Shown: positions 1 through 11,244 of the stretch, piece by piece
Layout of the letters: each line of letters starts with the position of its first letter
Numbering within the stretch: position 1 is the first letter of the stretch
NCBI GenBank assembly: GCA_963556255.1
Contig: OY744609.1
Coordinates: forward strand, 16,798,881 to 16,862,880
Source of the DNA: Allolobophora icterica
Taxonomy: Eukaryota > Annelida > Clitellata > Crassiclitellata > Lumbricidae
Direction of reading: 5' to 3'
Length of the DNA stretch: 64,000 bases
Position numbers and translations under genes: made by a program
The notes under the pieces: model-generated
The model's database searches: none
Told to the model about the DNA's origin: nothing
The model's input: only the letters and a program-made list of their open reading frames with translations

Positions 1-362
1 CTTATGTAGGTCACGAGACAGGACCGTGACCCACCTAAACTACAGTACGATTGTTCTCTACGGACATGAGACTCCTTCGAAGCGAACGTAAATTCTGCGA
101 AATAATAGGCCTAATTGGCAGCTGCCGCAGCAACATCCTTTCTCTTCGTCTTGTAGTTCCTCTGTGAGGCACCTGTTAGAAGACCTCGTGACCCGATGCC
201 TTAACGTCAGCTGTCAACTTCCGTTCAAGGCATCTGGACAGTGTTGAGGCGCGTGCCCTTCATGTGGACCAGAGATAGATTGATAGACGGAAATAAAAGC
301 CAGGCTATTAAACGAATGAAGTGCAAACTAAATCCTGTCGGTGTGTCTGTCTTTGCGAATGC
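1..362. other. no recognised feature
   Basis: Unique-looking DNA at the left edge. I see no coding signal, repeat or regulatory site that I can support here. Confidence 0.4.
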
Positions 363-812
363 AGTCTATGTATGCATGTATGATTATGTGCATATGTGTA
401 TATGTATGTATGTATGCATGCATGTATGTATGTATGTATGAATGAATGTTTGTCTGCATGTATGTATATATGTATGTATGTATATATGTATGTATGTATG
501 CATGTATGTATGTATGTATGCATGCATGCATTCATGTATGAATGTATGTCTGCATGCATGTATGTATGCATGTATGCATGTATGCATGCATGTATGAATG
601 TATGTCTGTATGTATGTATGTATGTATGTATGTATGTATGTATGTATGTATGTATGTATGTATGTTTGTATGTATGTATGTATGTATGTATGTATGTATG
701 TATGTATGTATGTATGTATGTATGTATGTATGTATGTATGTATGTATGTATGTATGTATGTATGTATGTATGTATGTATGTATGTATGTATGTATGTATG
801 CATGCATGTATG
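363..812. repeat. (TATG)n microsatellite
   Basis: About 450 bp of TATG/TACA tetranucleotide repeat, degenerate on its left half (TGCATGTA and TGAATG variants) and almost perfect from 600 to 800. It opens long frames on both strands (Met-Tyr-Val-Cys and Ile-His-Thr-Tyr periodic peptides), which are repeat artefacts, not genes. Confidence 0.95.
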
Positions 813-1164
813 AGTGAGGAAACTGGTCTATTACCAATCGAAATTCAAACTGCTTGTATCCATGTATTTGAGCCATTATAAAGCGCCTTCGAAAGCCACT
901 TAGATGTCAACGTATGAGGCGTTCTCTTCCTTATATAGCGCCTTTTGTGTGACTGTCAAATGTGGGACGCGTGGCCCATTTTGGATAGAAGTGATCGCCT
1001 TGTAACTCGAGACATCTATGATACGGTTACTGTGTAATTCCTTCACTCACGATTGCTCAGCGCCATCGATTGGTGCTTGGTCATTAGACAGTGTCGCTTA
1101 ACAAGTGTGTAATAATAAAAAATGCGCTACATAATGTTCAACATACAAAGAGTTGAAGTCTCAC

Positions 1165-1297
1165 CTGTATTCTGGCTTCGGTGATGTTGCACCTTGTGGC
1201 GAGTTCTTCGCGTATCCTTTGGTCTGGATAGTGGGTCTTCTGGAACATCGTTTCCAGTTCATCCAGCTGGTAGTTGGAGAAGGTCGTTCTTTTGCGT

Positions 1298-1328
<31 letters not shown>

Positions 1329-1458
1329 TCTGGTAATGGCCGCCGGCACCAGACTCACCTGATGTGTCACCTGTCGAGGTCCGTCGAGGTCCAAGCTCAG
1401 CAGCCGTTGGCGCTGAGTTCGGGATGATAACACAACCGCCGTTCTGAATTGATTCCAT
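1165..1458 (-). CDS. paired-like homeobox gene, N-terminal exon (partial)
   Basis: Encodes the first 46 residues of a paired-class homeodomain, a nuclear DNA-binding transcription factor domain. Seen: a run of eight Gln (CAG repeat, about 1305-1327), a basic arm KRRKRTTF, helix 1 with L16 and F20, the linker FQKTHYPD, then EARIQ. The frame leaves homology exactly after residue 46 (IQ), at CAG followed by GTGAGA (1161-1164 on the plus strand); an intron between residues 46 and 47 is classical for paired-class homeobox genes. The recognition-helix half (VWFQNRRAK) must lie beyond the left edge. By eye the domain is closest to Alx/aristaless-type factors but divergent. Start: an ATG at 1501-1503 is in frame, but a TATA-like site at 1521-1528 would put transcription start near 1495, favouring the ATG at 1456-1458. 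The 5' end could instead be an acceptor, with more exons upstream. Confidence 0.8.
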
Positions 1459-1520
1459 TTCTCTGACAGCTTGCGATGTTTTGGCTCCTAAGTTTAAGAA
1501 CATGACATCGTCAAGGAATT

Positions 1521-1528
1521 TTTATATA
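1521..1528 (-). promoter_or_regulatory. possible TATA box of the homeobox gene
   Basis: TATATAAA on the minus strand, about 65 bp upstream of the ATG at 1456-1458. Spacing would fit a short 5' UTR. Only motif and position support it; AT-rich chance matches are common here. Confidence 0.3.
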
Positions 1529-1554
1529 TTAGTTAACTCCAATGTATTCATGGA

Positions 1555-1790
1555 GGAGAGGAAGGATGGCGAGCAAAAGGAGGAGCAAATGGTGGAGCAA
1601 GATTAGGAGGAGAAGTAGTAGAGTAGAAGTTGATATAGAGTAGAAGGAAAAGTAGCATAAGAAGAAGACGAAGAAAAAGAAGAGGAAGAAGGAGAAGAGG
1701 AAGAAGAAGAAGGAGAAGAGGAAGAAGAAGAAGGAGGAGGAGCAAAAGTAGAAGAATAATAAGAAGAAGGAGGAGGAGAAGAAGTCCCTT
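1555..1790. repeat. purine-rich (GAA/GGA)n tract
   Basis: Strand-asymmetric polypurine stretch made of AGAAGAAGA and AGGAGGAG units. Long purine-pyrimidine mirror tracts of this kind can form triplex DNA. The leucine/phenylalanine-rich frame on the minus strand is an artefact. Confidence 0.85.
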
Positions 1791-1999
1791 AATCTAACCC
1801 CGAGAATCAGCAATGGGTATGAAATTCTATCAATTTCATGTTTTCTAAGATTAGATTAGATTAGATTATAAAGGCATTATAGTTGCAAATTATCTTCTGT
1901 TATCTCGTCTGTTTCAGATTATAGTGGTCCATTTGATTGCTAGCAGTGTTGCAAGATAAGGATAAAGGTAACACAATTGAAGCTAAAGGTAAGATAACA

Positions 2000-3010
2000 T
2001 AACATAAAATAAATGACAACTTGTAAAGCGCAACTTCAAGGGAAAGCTCACTAGTAGCGCTCCCGACCCAACCAGGAGACCTTCGTTCAAACAGAATATA
2101 CTTCACGCACTTGCGGAACAGAGAAGGGGATAGGGTGACTAGCTCACCTCTAGTTCTATGAGGAAAGGTTATTCCAGGCCGCTGGACTGACAAAAGCAAA
2201 GCTTCTATGCTGAGTTGTAGAGGAACGAGCTTGGGGGACAAGAGGAAAACCCTGATCGGTCGAACGAAGGGACCTGCGGCCAGGAAAAGACGAGGCAGAG
2301 ATACACAGTGAGCCAAGATAAGATGGAGCAGTTGGTGACAGTGGCGTCTACCAATGGTGGAGTGTGGAGAACGATCTCCATCGAACTTCAAAAGTGGGGG
2401 GGGTTTGACATATTTTGACTGAAAGTGGGGGGGTTGCATTTTTTCATGATAGCTCTTTTGTCCCGTGTGATAATGTAGCCAAATCCAACAAAGCAAAAAT
2501 AATAAAATCCCAAAAAGGTCTAAAACAATTTTTCGCGCTTACGCACGATAATTGCTTTGACTCTCTTTGGGCACTCTCAGTCTAAACGTAAACTCGGCAC
2601 CTATTACAGTAGAAAACATTCACCTAAGTCATCCATTAATGCACTAATCTGTAGGCCTACCTGTCTCAGAATGACTGACTAATTCGTTTATTTTACGACG
2701 CCGTCATATCAAAGATGATTGGCGTCTCTCCCACTGCAGAATCTCTGAAAATACCAAAATGTGTATTTCGGACGGAAAATTGGGGGGGGGTTGATTCTCC
2801 ATTTACCATTGGGGGGGGTTAGACGCCACTGGTTGGTAATGGTAATGCTTACTGCAAATTTATATAGCACCACTTTAAGAGAGACTCACAAGGTTCGTTA
2901 AGCAATTTCCACTAACCAATTCCACATGAAAGTTAGCATCTTAAATTCGATACGTTGAGGGACAGGCAGCCAGTGCAAAGTAACGGAGAAGTTGTCCGGA
3001 GATTTGAAGG
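2000..3010 (-). mobile_element. L2/CR1-like LINE 3' fragments, split by a hAT insertion
   Basis: On the minus strand, 2940-3010 reads LHWLPVPQRIEFKML, the conserved C-terminal block of L2/CR1-clade reverse transcriptases. At 2200-2060, in more than one frame, it reads PAAWNNL and then LFRKC plus a 3' tail (GGGAGCGCTACTAG...GCGCTTTACAAG). The same tail ends the LINE at 39168 and the SINE at 6578. Frameshifts and an internal deletion show it is dead. The non-autonomous hAT element at 2339-2831 sits inside it. Confidence 0.7.
2339..2831. mobile_element. non-autonomous hAT-type element (copy 1, 493 bp)
   Basis: Terminal inverted repeats CAGTGGCGTCTA...TAGACGCCACTG bound 493 bp that also occurs at 19731-20199. 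Flanks are GTTGGTGA (2331-2338) and GTTGGTAA (2832-2839), an 8-bp target duplication with one mismatch, as expected for hAT transposition. The ends carry G-rich runs (GTGGGGGG). No coding capacity. It has interrupted a LINE fragment. Confidence 0.85.
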
Positions 3011-3401
3011 AATTTGTGGCTGAAGTTCAAGCACGTACAAAATCGAAGCACCGTATTAACCTCTCCACTTACTTTGGTAGGTCATACCATTTACCAACCA
3101 AGAATGTATGGGGGATGGGTGAGTAGCAGATGGCTTGGTATTTCCCGAACACGTAATCCCACTGACCAGGTTTGGTGTTCTGTCATTTGCTTACTAATTA
3201 CTGAATTCATGAGCAAGTATTCTCGTCATGCGAACTTACTCACCTCACCTCGAGATTGCAAGATTAGGCCTAGGCTTATACTATAGCATGACCCTTGATT
3301 TAATCTTGACGTTTTGTATGTTTATTATTATTATTACTACTACTGCTATTACTATACTACTGCTACCACAACTACTACCACTACTGCTACCACTACTGCT
3401 G

Positions 3402-3443
<42 letters not shown>

Positions 3444-4416
3444 ATATAAGGGTGGAAAGAGGCATTTGGAAGTTTATTTGCCCACCTTATGTCATTCATT
3501 CCAACCGCCTACCTCTGCACCCCGTTGACCTTTTGATTTTGCCATGAAACTGAACAGATCCCTCGAACTCTGGAGTTCACGAAGACGTCTGATCAACCAA
3601 CGAGAGGCTCCATCTGGCGAGAACATCGCCAATATTATTTAAAACTATTCAGAAAAAGCTGCTTACTCCATCGGGGAATCCGGATCGTTTGGGCTAAATC
3701 CACGAAATCAACATTAACTATAATCTAACTGTAGGCCTATTGGGCCTACGTCTTAGACCAGAGCAGCTGCTCTGGCTCCCAGCTCTCTCTAGTCTCTCTG
3801 ACAACCGGACAATACAAACTTCACTGGACATCGATGGACAACCACTCTGATTTGACGCAGCGCTTGTGTATAAGCTAGGTTCAAAGCAGCGCTTTAGTAA
3901 CTTAAAGTTTACGATTACGACCTGAGGTAAGAATATAATGTTACCTGGTGGTATAAGAAATCACAAGATCAGATCAGTTCAGACCTTCAGATCTTGTCAG
4001 ATTAACTCATATTCGATTAGATTAAAATTATACACAGATAACACAAGCGTCTGATCATTTTTTGATTGCCTTAACCAACGGCAAAAACTTTCCCGGTTTT
4101 ACCGATGTGCAGTAAATTGTACCGCATTTCAGAACAGGTGGGTGCTTAGAGATCAGTTAACATCATGCCCTTCATCTTCACAGCGTCAGTTTTAAGATAC
4201 AGTCATCACCATCATCATACAGTCGAGTTATTAATCGTATGGGTCATGGTAGACGACTGTTTAGAAAAAACGGGTTCGAGCCTTCTCTGACAAGTTACTG
4301 TCACTAAAGTATACATGTAGGAACTTAGAGCAAGTCCTCTATACTCAGAATTACCTGGCAGTATCATCGACTGATGATTGGTCATTAGATAGTGGCTTTT
4401 AATAATACTCTTGACG
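3011..4416. other. no gene seen; CTG/TAC microsatellite inside
   Basis: The only distinct item is a trinucleotide tract (ATT, then TAC, then CTG) at about 3324-3442. GATTAGATTA-type low-complexity runs occur near 3960-4030. No exon with credible splice sites was found. Confidence 0.4.
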
Positions 4417-4765
4417 CAATAGTTTTCAACCTTTTTGTAGTGACGAAACCTTACACAAAGCACTAGCAATCTCACGAAACCAAGCGCATTCCAATCGCTC
4501 ATTGTTTTCAAGAAATAGATGTAATTGTAACTTGGAATTTTGGGATAATATTCAGATTTTGAAATGTTAAGCTTGGAATGTCAGTTAATTGCACCTCTGT
4601 TGCTGGATGTTATATTACATTTCCAATGCATACTTACTCTAGCACTCAAGTGTAGTGTAGAGAACAATTGTTAGTGAACAACAGCATTTTACGGAACCGC
4701 GGCGGAACCTCTGACCGATGCCCGCGGAACCTAAGGGTTCCGTGGAACCCGGTTGAAAACCGCTG
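4417..4765. mobile_element. old hAT-like element with degenerate inverted ends
   Basis: The left end CAATAGTTTTCAACC and the right end, read inward as CAGCGGTTTTCAACC, are inverted. Both are followed by the CGGAACC-type repeats typical of one hAT end class, like the element at 32359. The flanking 8-mers do not match, so the target duplication has decayed or the boundaries are slightly wrong. Confidence 0.5.
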
Positions 4766-5734
4766 GCTTAGGTCTAATGCTTAATTAATAATAACGCGGT
4801 GGCCTTTAGGGGTACCTGTACCAGCTTAGACCTAGACGAATAGGGCCTACTTAAGACAATTCTCCACTTGAAATAATGTTTAAGTCCCTGATGGATTCTG
4901 TTTACCTCGGGGCAAAAAATTATATTAATATTAATAATTAAAGTAATGATGATGACGACGACGACGAAGACGACGACTACGACGATGATGATAATCACCT
5001 CATCATGACTATCATCATCATGGTTGTCACCTTCATTCGCAAATGCAGTTACTACCTAACAATAGCAACATGTCATGCTGGTAGAGAGTATCCAGTCATC
5101 ATCCACCGTAAATGGCTATTAGCTAACAGCAATCAAAAATGACAAATGGGCATAGGCAATGTCCCAATAAGTTCCATTGCAAATTAAGAGTTAATGGGCG
5201 ATAATAGAATTATTCCGAATAAATTGTTGGCTTAATTGTGAAACGAACTTTTCTCATCACTTGTGATTTACAGACCCAATAAAAAAATTATACGAACCGG
5301 TTGACTTTCAACTCCTCTCCACTAATGGTATTCGCCAAATGATGATTATTGTTATTACTACTACAACTAGTGCCGCTGCGAGCGAATCGTTAGCCCTACA
5401 GGGATCAACGCACAGCACTTAATAAGTTGATAGTTCGAAAATGCTTTAATATGTATACTTAATTATCTATGTATATTTATGTATGTAAGTAGACAAGTAA
5501 ACGCATAAATATATTAGCTTATATATATGTATATATAGATGCGTAAACATATGCGGCTGTGGGCTTAGTGCTCATTGCGCCCCTTTGTACTATTATTGAA
5601 ATTGACGTGAACATGTGTTGTTGACTTCGGTGACTTGTATGTTCTCATGAGCTGCCGCCAGTGCTCTCTGCTCTGGTGTCCTGCTTATGTGAGACAGCTG
5701 ATGGGGTTTGGTTGGGGCGACGGTGGTTTAAGGA
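4766..5734. other. no gene seen; GAC/GAT microsatellite
   Basis: Holds a short GACGACGAY trinucleotide tract at 4945-4995 and AT-rich sequence with TATATATG at 5518-5540. Nothing coding is recognisable. Confidence 0.4.
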
Positions 5735-6015
5735 CCTTAGAAAGGAAGAGCAGTCGGTTGAGCCGCTGACCCCGAGTGCCAGCCGTGGATATGATCGTAT
5801 GCAGTGTTAGCGACTTCATATTTCTTTGCCTCGGCATCTGAGCGAGCGGATGGCCAGCCTTCCCAACGACAGTGGACAGTTGATGTACTCATTTCATAGC
5901 TGAATTCGCTATGGGGTGCAAGGGAGAAGAAATCTCTAAACATCTCTGTTTTGTGCGGATTTCAAAGAGCGACCTTCGATTGACAGCGCAACACGCTAAC
6001 CACAAAACCATCGCG
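5735..6015 (-). mobile_element. divergent tRNA-derived SINE (family B)
   Basis: Shares its layout with the copies at 43396, 57566 and 62396: CAGTGGACAGTTGATGTACTCATT, a GTGCAAG...AGAAATCTCTAAA core, then a tRNA-like head with GTTAGCGTGTTG on the minus strand. More diverged than the other copies. Confidence 0.5.
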
Positions 6016-6099
6016 CAAACCAAAGGATATTTACGGATGAGAGAAATCCTACTGAAGGCAATCGAATAATCTAGAAGAGAAAGAGAAAACCGAAAAACT

Positions 6100-6106
6100 T
6101 AGAACA

Positions 6107-6147
<41 letters not shown>

Positions 6148-6309
6148 GACACAGACACAGACAGGGGAGAGACAGAGAGAGACAGAGGGAGGGAGGGAGG
6201 GAGGGAGGGAGAGAGGGAGGGAGGGAGGGAGGGAGGGAGGGAGGGAGGGAGGGAGGGAGGGAGGGACTGGAGGGAGGGAGGGACAGACTGAATGAATGAA
6301 TGAATGAAT

Positions 6310-6341
<32 letters not shown>

Positions 6342-6440
6342 GACTGACTGACTGACTGACTGACTAACAGAGACAGAGAAAGACAGACAGAGACAGAGAG
6401 AGAGCGAGGAAAGAGAGAGGAAAGAGAGACAGAAAGACAG
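6100..6440. repeat. compound microsatellite (GA, GACA, GGGA, GAAT, GACT)
   Basis: Successive blocks: AG dinucleotide, CAGA, GGGA (6185-6285), ATGA (6290-6312), CTGA (about 6318-6365), then mixed AGACAG. All frames through it are artefacts. Confidence 0.95.
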
Positions 6441-6577
6441 AGATGGGAGGGAGTGTGAGAGACCATGGTGCAGATGGAAAGAGATATCGATACAACGCAG
6501 TGGTGTCCAGAAAAGAAAGGCAGAAGACGCGGTTAAAGTAGAGAAAACACATGGGAGCATTATGTGGGAGCATTTGT

Positions 6578-6796
6578 GGGGCGTGGTGGCTCAGTGGTAA
6601 GTTCGGCTCCTTGTGACCGGAGGGTTGCAGGTTCGAATCCCACTCTAGCCGCTGCGTACGGACCTTGGGCAAGTCCTTCACTCGCAATTGCTCGTGGCGC
6701 TTTGGCGTGAAAATTCCGGCACAGTATCAAATGCTGTAGTCGGGAGCGCCTCTGAGTAGTAGTTGACTTCGAGAGGCGCTATAGAAATATCCGGAA

Positions 6797-6827
<31 letters not shown>

Positions 6828-6828
6828 G
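6578..6828 (+). mobile_element. tRNA-derived SINE with LINE-type 3' tail (family A)
   Basis: Begins with RNA polymerase III promoter boxes: box A TGGCTCAGTGG (6587-6597) and box B GGTTCGAATCC (6630-6640). It continues with CTTGGGCAAGTCC and ends with GGGAGCGCCTCTGAGTAG...GCGCTATAGAAATATCC plus an (AATA)n tail. The terminal ~70 bp is shared with the 3' end of the L2-like LINE at 39168-39656. That fits a SINE that borrows the LINE's reverse transcriptase through a common tail. Confidence 0.85.
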
Positions 6829-7134
6829 TATACAGCACAGGAATGAAGAGAAAACGATGGAATAAAAGATGAAGAGAAATCAATGTGAAGGTCGGCCGGA
6901 GAGTCAGTCAGCATGAAGGAGGGAGAGGATAACAAGTGGATCGTTAAATTACCTCAAAAAAGAAAGTTTTTGAACACGTGCCGGAGTCACGCGGAAAACT
7001 GAAAGAAACACAGGGAATCCTATTTTATGGCGAACTTCACAGAACGATACGCTGCCGTCTGTACGTCTGAATGTCTGACCTGTTCTGCTGCAGCTGATTC
7101 TCCAGCCTTCAGTCATACATATAATATTGGTCTA

Positions 7135-7200
7135 TTCCTGTGGCTAGCGTGCTGGAATGCCAACATATAAGTCGGGGGTTCAAATCCCCACTCGGGCAGA
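7135..7200 (+). mobile_element. tRNA-like SINE head (family B fragment)
   Basis: GTGGCTAGCGTGCTGG as box A region and GGTTCAAATCC as box B, followed by CCACTCGGGCAGAAA. It matches the head of family B copies but on the plus strand, with little body. It is not a functional tRNA: no cloverleaf with a proper acceptor stem is apparent. Confidence 0.6.
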
Positions 7201-7255
7201 AACATCTTTCGACAATACCGCTCCACTTGCACGGCTCTGCACAGGTAGGAGCAAG

Positions 7256-7450
7256 AGACAGAGAGAGACATAGGAACACACTGATGGATACATAGACAAG
7301 CAACAGACACCAGTAAGAAGATGGGCCACTGGAAGACAGAATGAGGCAGAGAAGGGAGGGAGGGAGAGAGTAAGGGAGAGACAGAGACAGACAGACAGAC
7401 AGAGAAAGAGAGAGAGACACACACACAGACAAACAGACGAATGAGAGGGA
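7256..7450. repeat. GA/CAGA-rich low complexity
   Basis: AGAGACAGAGAGAGACA-type sequence with a GGGA block at 7353-7368. The minus-strand frames rich in Ser/Leu/Cys are artefacts of it. Confidence 0.8.
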
Positions 7451-7892
7451 GACGTACGGGATGTCCTGCAGAGCACCCGCCACCCTTCAGTAATCAGCGT
7501 CTGAATCACGCGGTTAGCATCTGTCGCTCTACGCCAAGCCCCTCCCTCGCCGACTCTGAAGTCACGAGTGCTGCAATGAACAGCCCTACTAAAGAGTAAG
7601 GAAGGGGGTATGCGTTGGATGCCGACAGAGGAGAGAGTCTACAGTAGTTGTTGTACATGCAATCGCTGAGAACTCGACCGATCTTCGTGCGTTGGCGTCA
7701 AACGGGATGACACATGTCGATGTCACTGGCGTGAGAAAGATTCGTAGCTCTAGACTCTCATGAACATCATACCATAAGCCGTAGTATTATGGGTTGCTAT
7801 ACGCTCTGGCATCTCACTTTTGACTCAGCAGAGCCCCAATGCACGGCTTCTAGTTCCTCCTAATCTCTACTCTACTATGCTTTATCAAAACA

Positions 7893-8395
7893 TACCAGAA
7901 CATAACATATCATAACATAACAAAATATAAATTAACTTAGCATAACAAAATCATAACATAACATAACATAACATAGCGTAACATGGGCATAAACATAACA
8001 TAAATATAACATAAACATAAACGTGAGCATGAACATAAACATAACACAAACATAAAATATCATAACAACAAACATCACTCAGTATAACATAACAAAACAT
8101 AGCGTAGCATAACTAACACACCACAACATATAACAAAACATAACAGCACATTATAACATTACAGACCATATGCTAACATAGCATAACATAACATCATAGT
8201 TTAACTGCATAACATAACATAAAACAACATAGCATAGCGTAACACATAATAACATTGGAAAAGCATAATATAACATGGCATACCATAACATAAGCATAAC
8301 ATATTATAAGCATAAGATATCATAACATAGCATAACATAAAATATAACATATAACATAAACATAACATAATATAAACATGCCATTATCCAATATA
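7893..8395. repeat. (ACATA)n pentanucleotide-like array, ~500 bp
   Basis: Built from ACATAACATAA, AAACATAA and AGCATAAC variants, imperfect throughout. Low-complexity AT-rich DNA without coding content. Confidence 0.85.
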
Positions 8396-8499
8396 GTATA
8401 ATCTAGACCTGTCTAATCGGTTCTGTACTCTCCTCTACTCACTTCTCTTGCGCTGTTATCGTAATGCATCCATCGGTCGTTGCTCCTGAGTAAAACCGC

Positions 8500-8507
8500 A
8501 TGCTCAC

Positions 8508-8538
<31 letters not shown>

Positions 8539-8556
8539 TATACATACATACATACA

Positions 8557-8589
<33 letters not shown>

Positions 8590-8600
8590 GTTTATACATA
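8500..8600. repeat. (ACAT)n microsatellite
   Basis: ATACACATAC units passing into perfect ACATACAT. Confidence 0.9.
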
Positions 8601-8984
8601 CACACATACATGTCATACATAGGGCCTACTTATTATGTTTGTTTATACATACGTAACGTCGTAAGTAGACCTACATACGTACTTGCGTATATACTTACAT
8701 ACAGACAAACGGTATACGTTATAGACTTAGTTCTGCCTTTTATATGTTATCGTCTTCGCAGCCTATTGAATTATTTTTCGAATGGAGCTGAATCCTGAAC
8801 GCATCATTGGAAGTGTTGAGAGTAATCCTTAGAGCATTCGAAAATATAATTACAATTAAAAGACGACAATTAGTGCGTGAGATAATTTAGTCAAAATTAA
8901 TAACTAATCAACTAATTAATCGACCTGGTCCAAATGGATTTCCCCTTCAGTTGTGACACAGATTATTCTTGACCTGCAAACTGG

Positions 8985-8987
8985 GTG

Positions 8988-9044
<57 letters not shown>

Positions 9045-9115
9045 CACACACACACACAGACATACAGACACACAGACACACAGACACACAGACACACACA
9101 GATGGACAGCCAGAC
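8985..9115. repeat. (GACA)n then (AC)n microsatellite
   Basis: Perfect AGAC tetranucleotide from about 8990 to 9043, then ACACAC and GACACACA. Confidence 0.9.
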
Positions 9116-9299
9116 AAACTGTTTATGCTATTTAATTAATTACTTTTAGTAAAAGATCCATATTCATTAAATTAATTTCGCTTCTTTTCCAGTGACCCAT
9201 GATTGATTCGTAACGGAACCGGAAAAAAATCCCTTTTTGGAATGATGGACGAAATGAAGCATCCTTTCAGCGAACGAAGACAGAATTTGCATGGCACCT

Positions 9300-9380
9300 C
9301 CGCAAGATGGCGACAGTAACTTCCGGGTCTGAGCAGGGTTTCCTGTCGTTCGATTGACCGTGACTATGGTCGCGGATGGG
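9300..9380 (+). promoter_or_regulatory. possible initiator-type promoter and first exon
   Basis: GCAAGATGGCGAC (YY1-like) is followed 10 bp later by ACTTCCGGG (ETS-like), a pairing common at housekeeping gene starts. Downstream, an ATG at 9366-9368 is followed by GATGG|GTGAGC, a good splice donor ending at 9379, so a tiny first coding exon is possible. No continuing exon was recognised. Speculative. Confidence 0.25.
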
Positions 9381-10660
9381 TGAGCACGGTCGCTAATAAA
9401 GCGGTCGCATTAATTCCATTTGTTCAGCACTGTAACTGTGTAATCAGAGGGAGAGGCAAAGCGTTGCTACTGACGCAAAAATCTAGAGACTCTTGAGAGT
9501 CATGGTTAGCAACCACAGATACTACTGCGGCCTGAGCTTATAGGTGCTAGCGAAAAAGCTGGTTGCAATTGATTTGAAAGTTTCGCGCTTCTAACCGCCG
9601 AGTCCAGTCACTGAAGTGTAGGCCCTATGATACAATCCTCAGCTCATTGGGCCACAGTTGTCTCACTGGCAGAAACTATTGGTCAGCTATAGGTCCATTG
9701 TTGATCCATCAGACATGGTTGTCAGGGCAGTTGCATTTACACAACTGCAAGGGCCACCTTATTGTCCAATTGTGGATAACAGTGATAGTGAATGTCCTTC
9801 TACATGTATGACTTATCCAGCCACATTAGCGCAGACCTTCAGTAAGCATCACCGTTAAAAGTATAGCTTAGTAAGTCTCTAAGTAGCTCAGCAGAGGTGG
9901 TATACAAATCTTTCTGATGTTGAGACTGGAAGTGCCATTTCCTTATTTTTTTGCGATTCACAGGAACTGTTCTGTTAGACTGGACTTGAAATTGCTATCA
10001 GCTGCGATCGACTTAGGAAAGCGGCGACATGCCTAACAGCTGTTGTCAAGTGCGTCTAAGAATGATGACAGTTTCAAAAGCGTTTCAGATCGAAAAGAGC
10101 TGAAAATTGACATGGCGAAATAAATTTCAGGGTGATCTATAGATACGGTAGCTATAGTTGCCTCTGTAATCCAACCGTTGCTGGATTCTTGACAGCTGAG
10201 CGGACACTGTAACAAGTTGCTTTGCATCTTGCGACCCCTATTTACTGAACTTGCGCGCATAATAAGTGCAGTTACTAAATAAACTAGAAATAAATAAAAT
10301 AAAAATTGCAATATTCTTTCTAGATGACAGCTGAACCAGGATCTTCGCCGACTGTTCTTGACCGGTATGTATGACAGTTGATTGATCTCTTAATATAGCG
10401 TGTGATTGGCCTAGACATAGATGGCATAAACCACCTGCTGCTAGGTGGATTGATGACCAATGGAACAACGACTACCAACAAACTGAGGTGAATGATACAT
10501 GTCGGAAGTCAAATGGCAGAAATAGGAAGATGTAGTATATGGGAACTAAGTATAACTGACAGAAATGGTATACGTTGTAATTGTAATTAGTAACTTCTAT
10601 TGCGACGGTGTCTAATACACAAGGCATCAACTAAAACCAAGCCGTAATCAGGTCAATATC
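9380..10660. other. no recognised gene
   Basis: Several frames of 60-90 codons occur on both strands, but none has recognisable domains, splice context or compositional support. Confidence 0.35.
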
Positions 10661-10735
10661 CAGAATAATAATAATAATAATAATAATATTTATTCTTTAA
10701 TTAAGCGCCTGCAAACGCACTGCGCTGTACATGTA
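10661..10735 (-). mobile_element. retroelement 3' tail (family F) with (TAA)n
   Basis: Read on the minus strand, CAGCGCAGTGCGTTTGCAGGCGC followed by TTAATTAAAGAAT and an (ATT)n run. It matches the tails at 25131-25190 and 29262-29335. Confidence 0.6.
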
Positions 10736-11244
10736 CATGTTATGCGATAAATTGCACATTGCTCAAGCAGACGAGAAGCTCGGGTAGATATCACAGTTTC
10801 TCGGCCAACTTCTTCATCGATTCTTGCCACCGCTTCGTAATTCAAGTACGGTGCAGTGAGATATGGACAGTCGACAGTCGACGATGATATTATTTTGTTA
10901 TGGTTTAGAATTAAGTGTTTTGTTTGTTTGTTTGAAAACTTGTTAACTATAAATAAGATTTGACTGCACATGTTTCATTGCATACAGTCTTCCCACACAT
11001 TGTTTAAGACAGAGAGCCTATGGTGGATAAGCAATTTGAAAGAGGTAAGTTTTTTACGTTGAGAACAAAATGACACAAACGACTGAGCATCAAATCAAAT
11101 ATAGTATATTATATGTCGACAATAAATAGCACAGAGCATAGCACACAGACACAGGGAGAGAGTTTAAAAAACTAGGTCCAGCAACAGGATAAGCTTGTTC
11201 TGGAAGAAAAGTTCTTGATTTAGGTATGATGTATATGGAAGCTC

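Noticed and set aside
308..881. Overlapping long frames on both strands (Met-Tyr-Val-Cys and Ile-His-Thr-Tyr repeats)
   Set aside because: They are translations of a (TATG)n microsatellite and have no codon bias or splice context.
1900..2496. A 198-codon minus-strand frame
   Set aside because: It crosses the boundary of a LINE fragment and the hAT insertion; the recognisable LINE residues are in several frames.
6587..6650. Genuine tRNA genes at SINE heads (also 7135, 18568, 43560, 57720, 62540)
   Set aside because: Boxes A and B are present, but there is no credible acceptor stem or anticodon arm and the body continues as SINE.
6071..6687. Ser/Pro/Leu-rich minus-strand frames
   Set aside because: Generated by GA, GGGA and GACA microsatellites.
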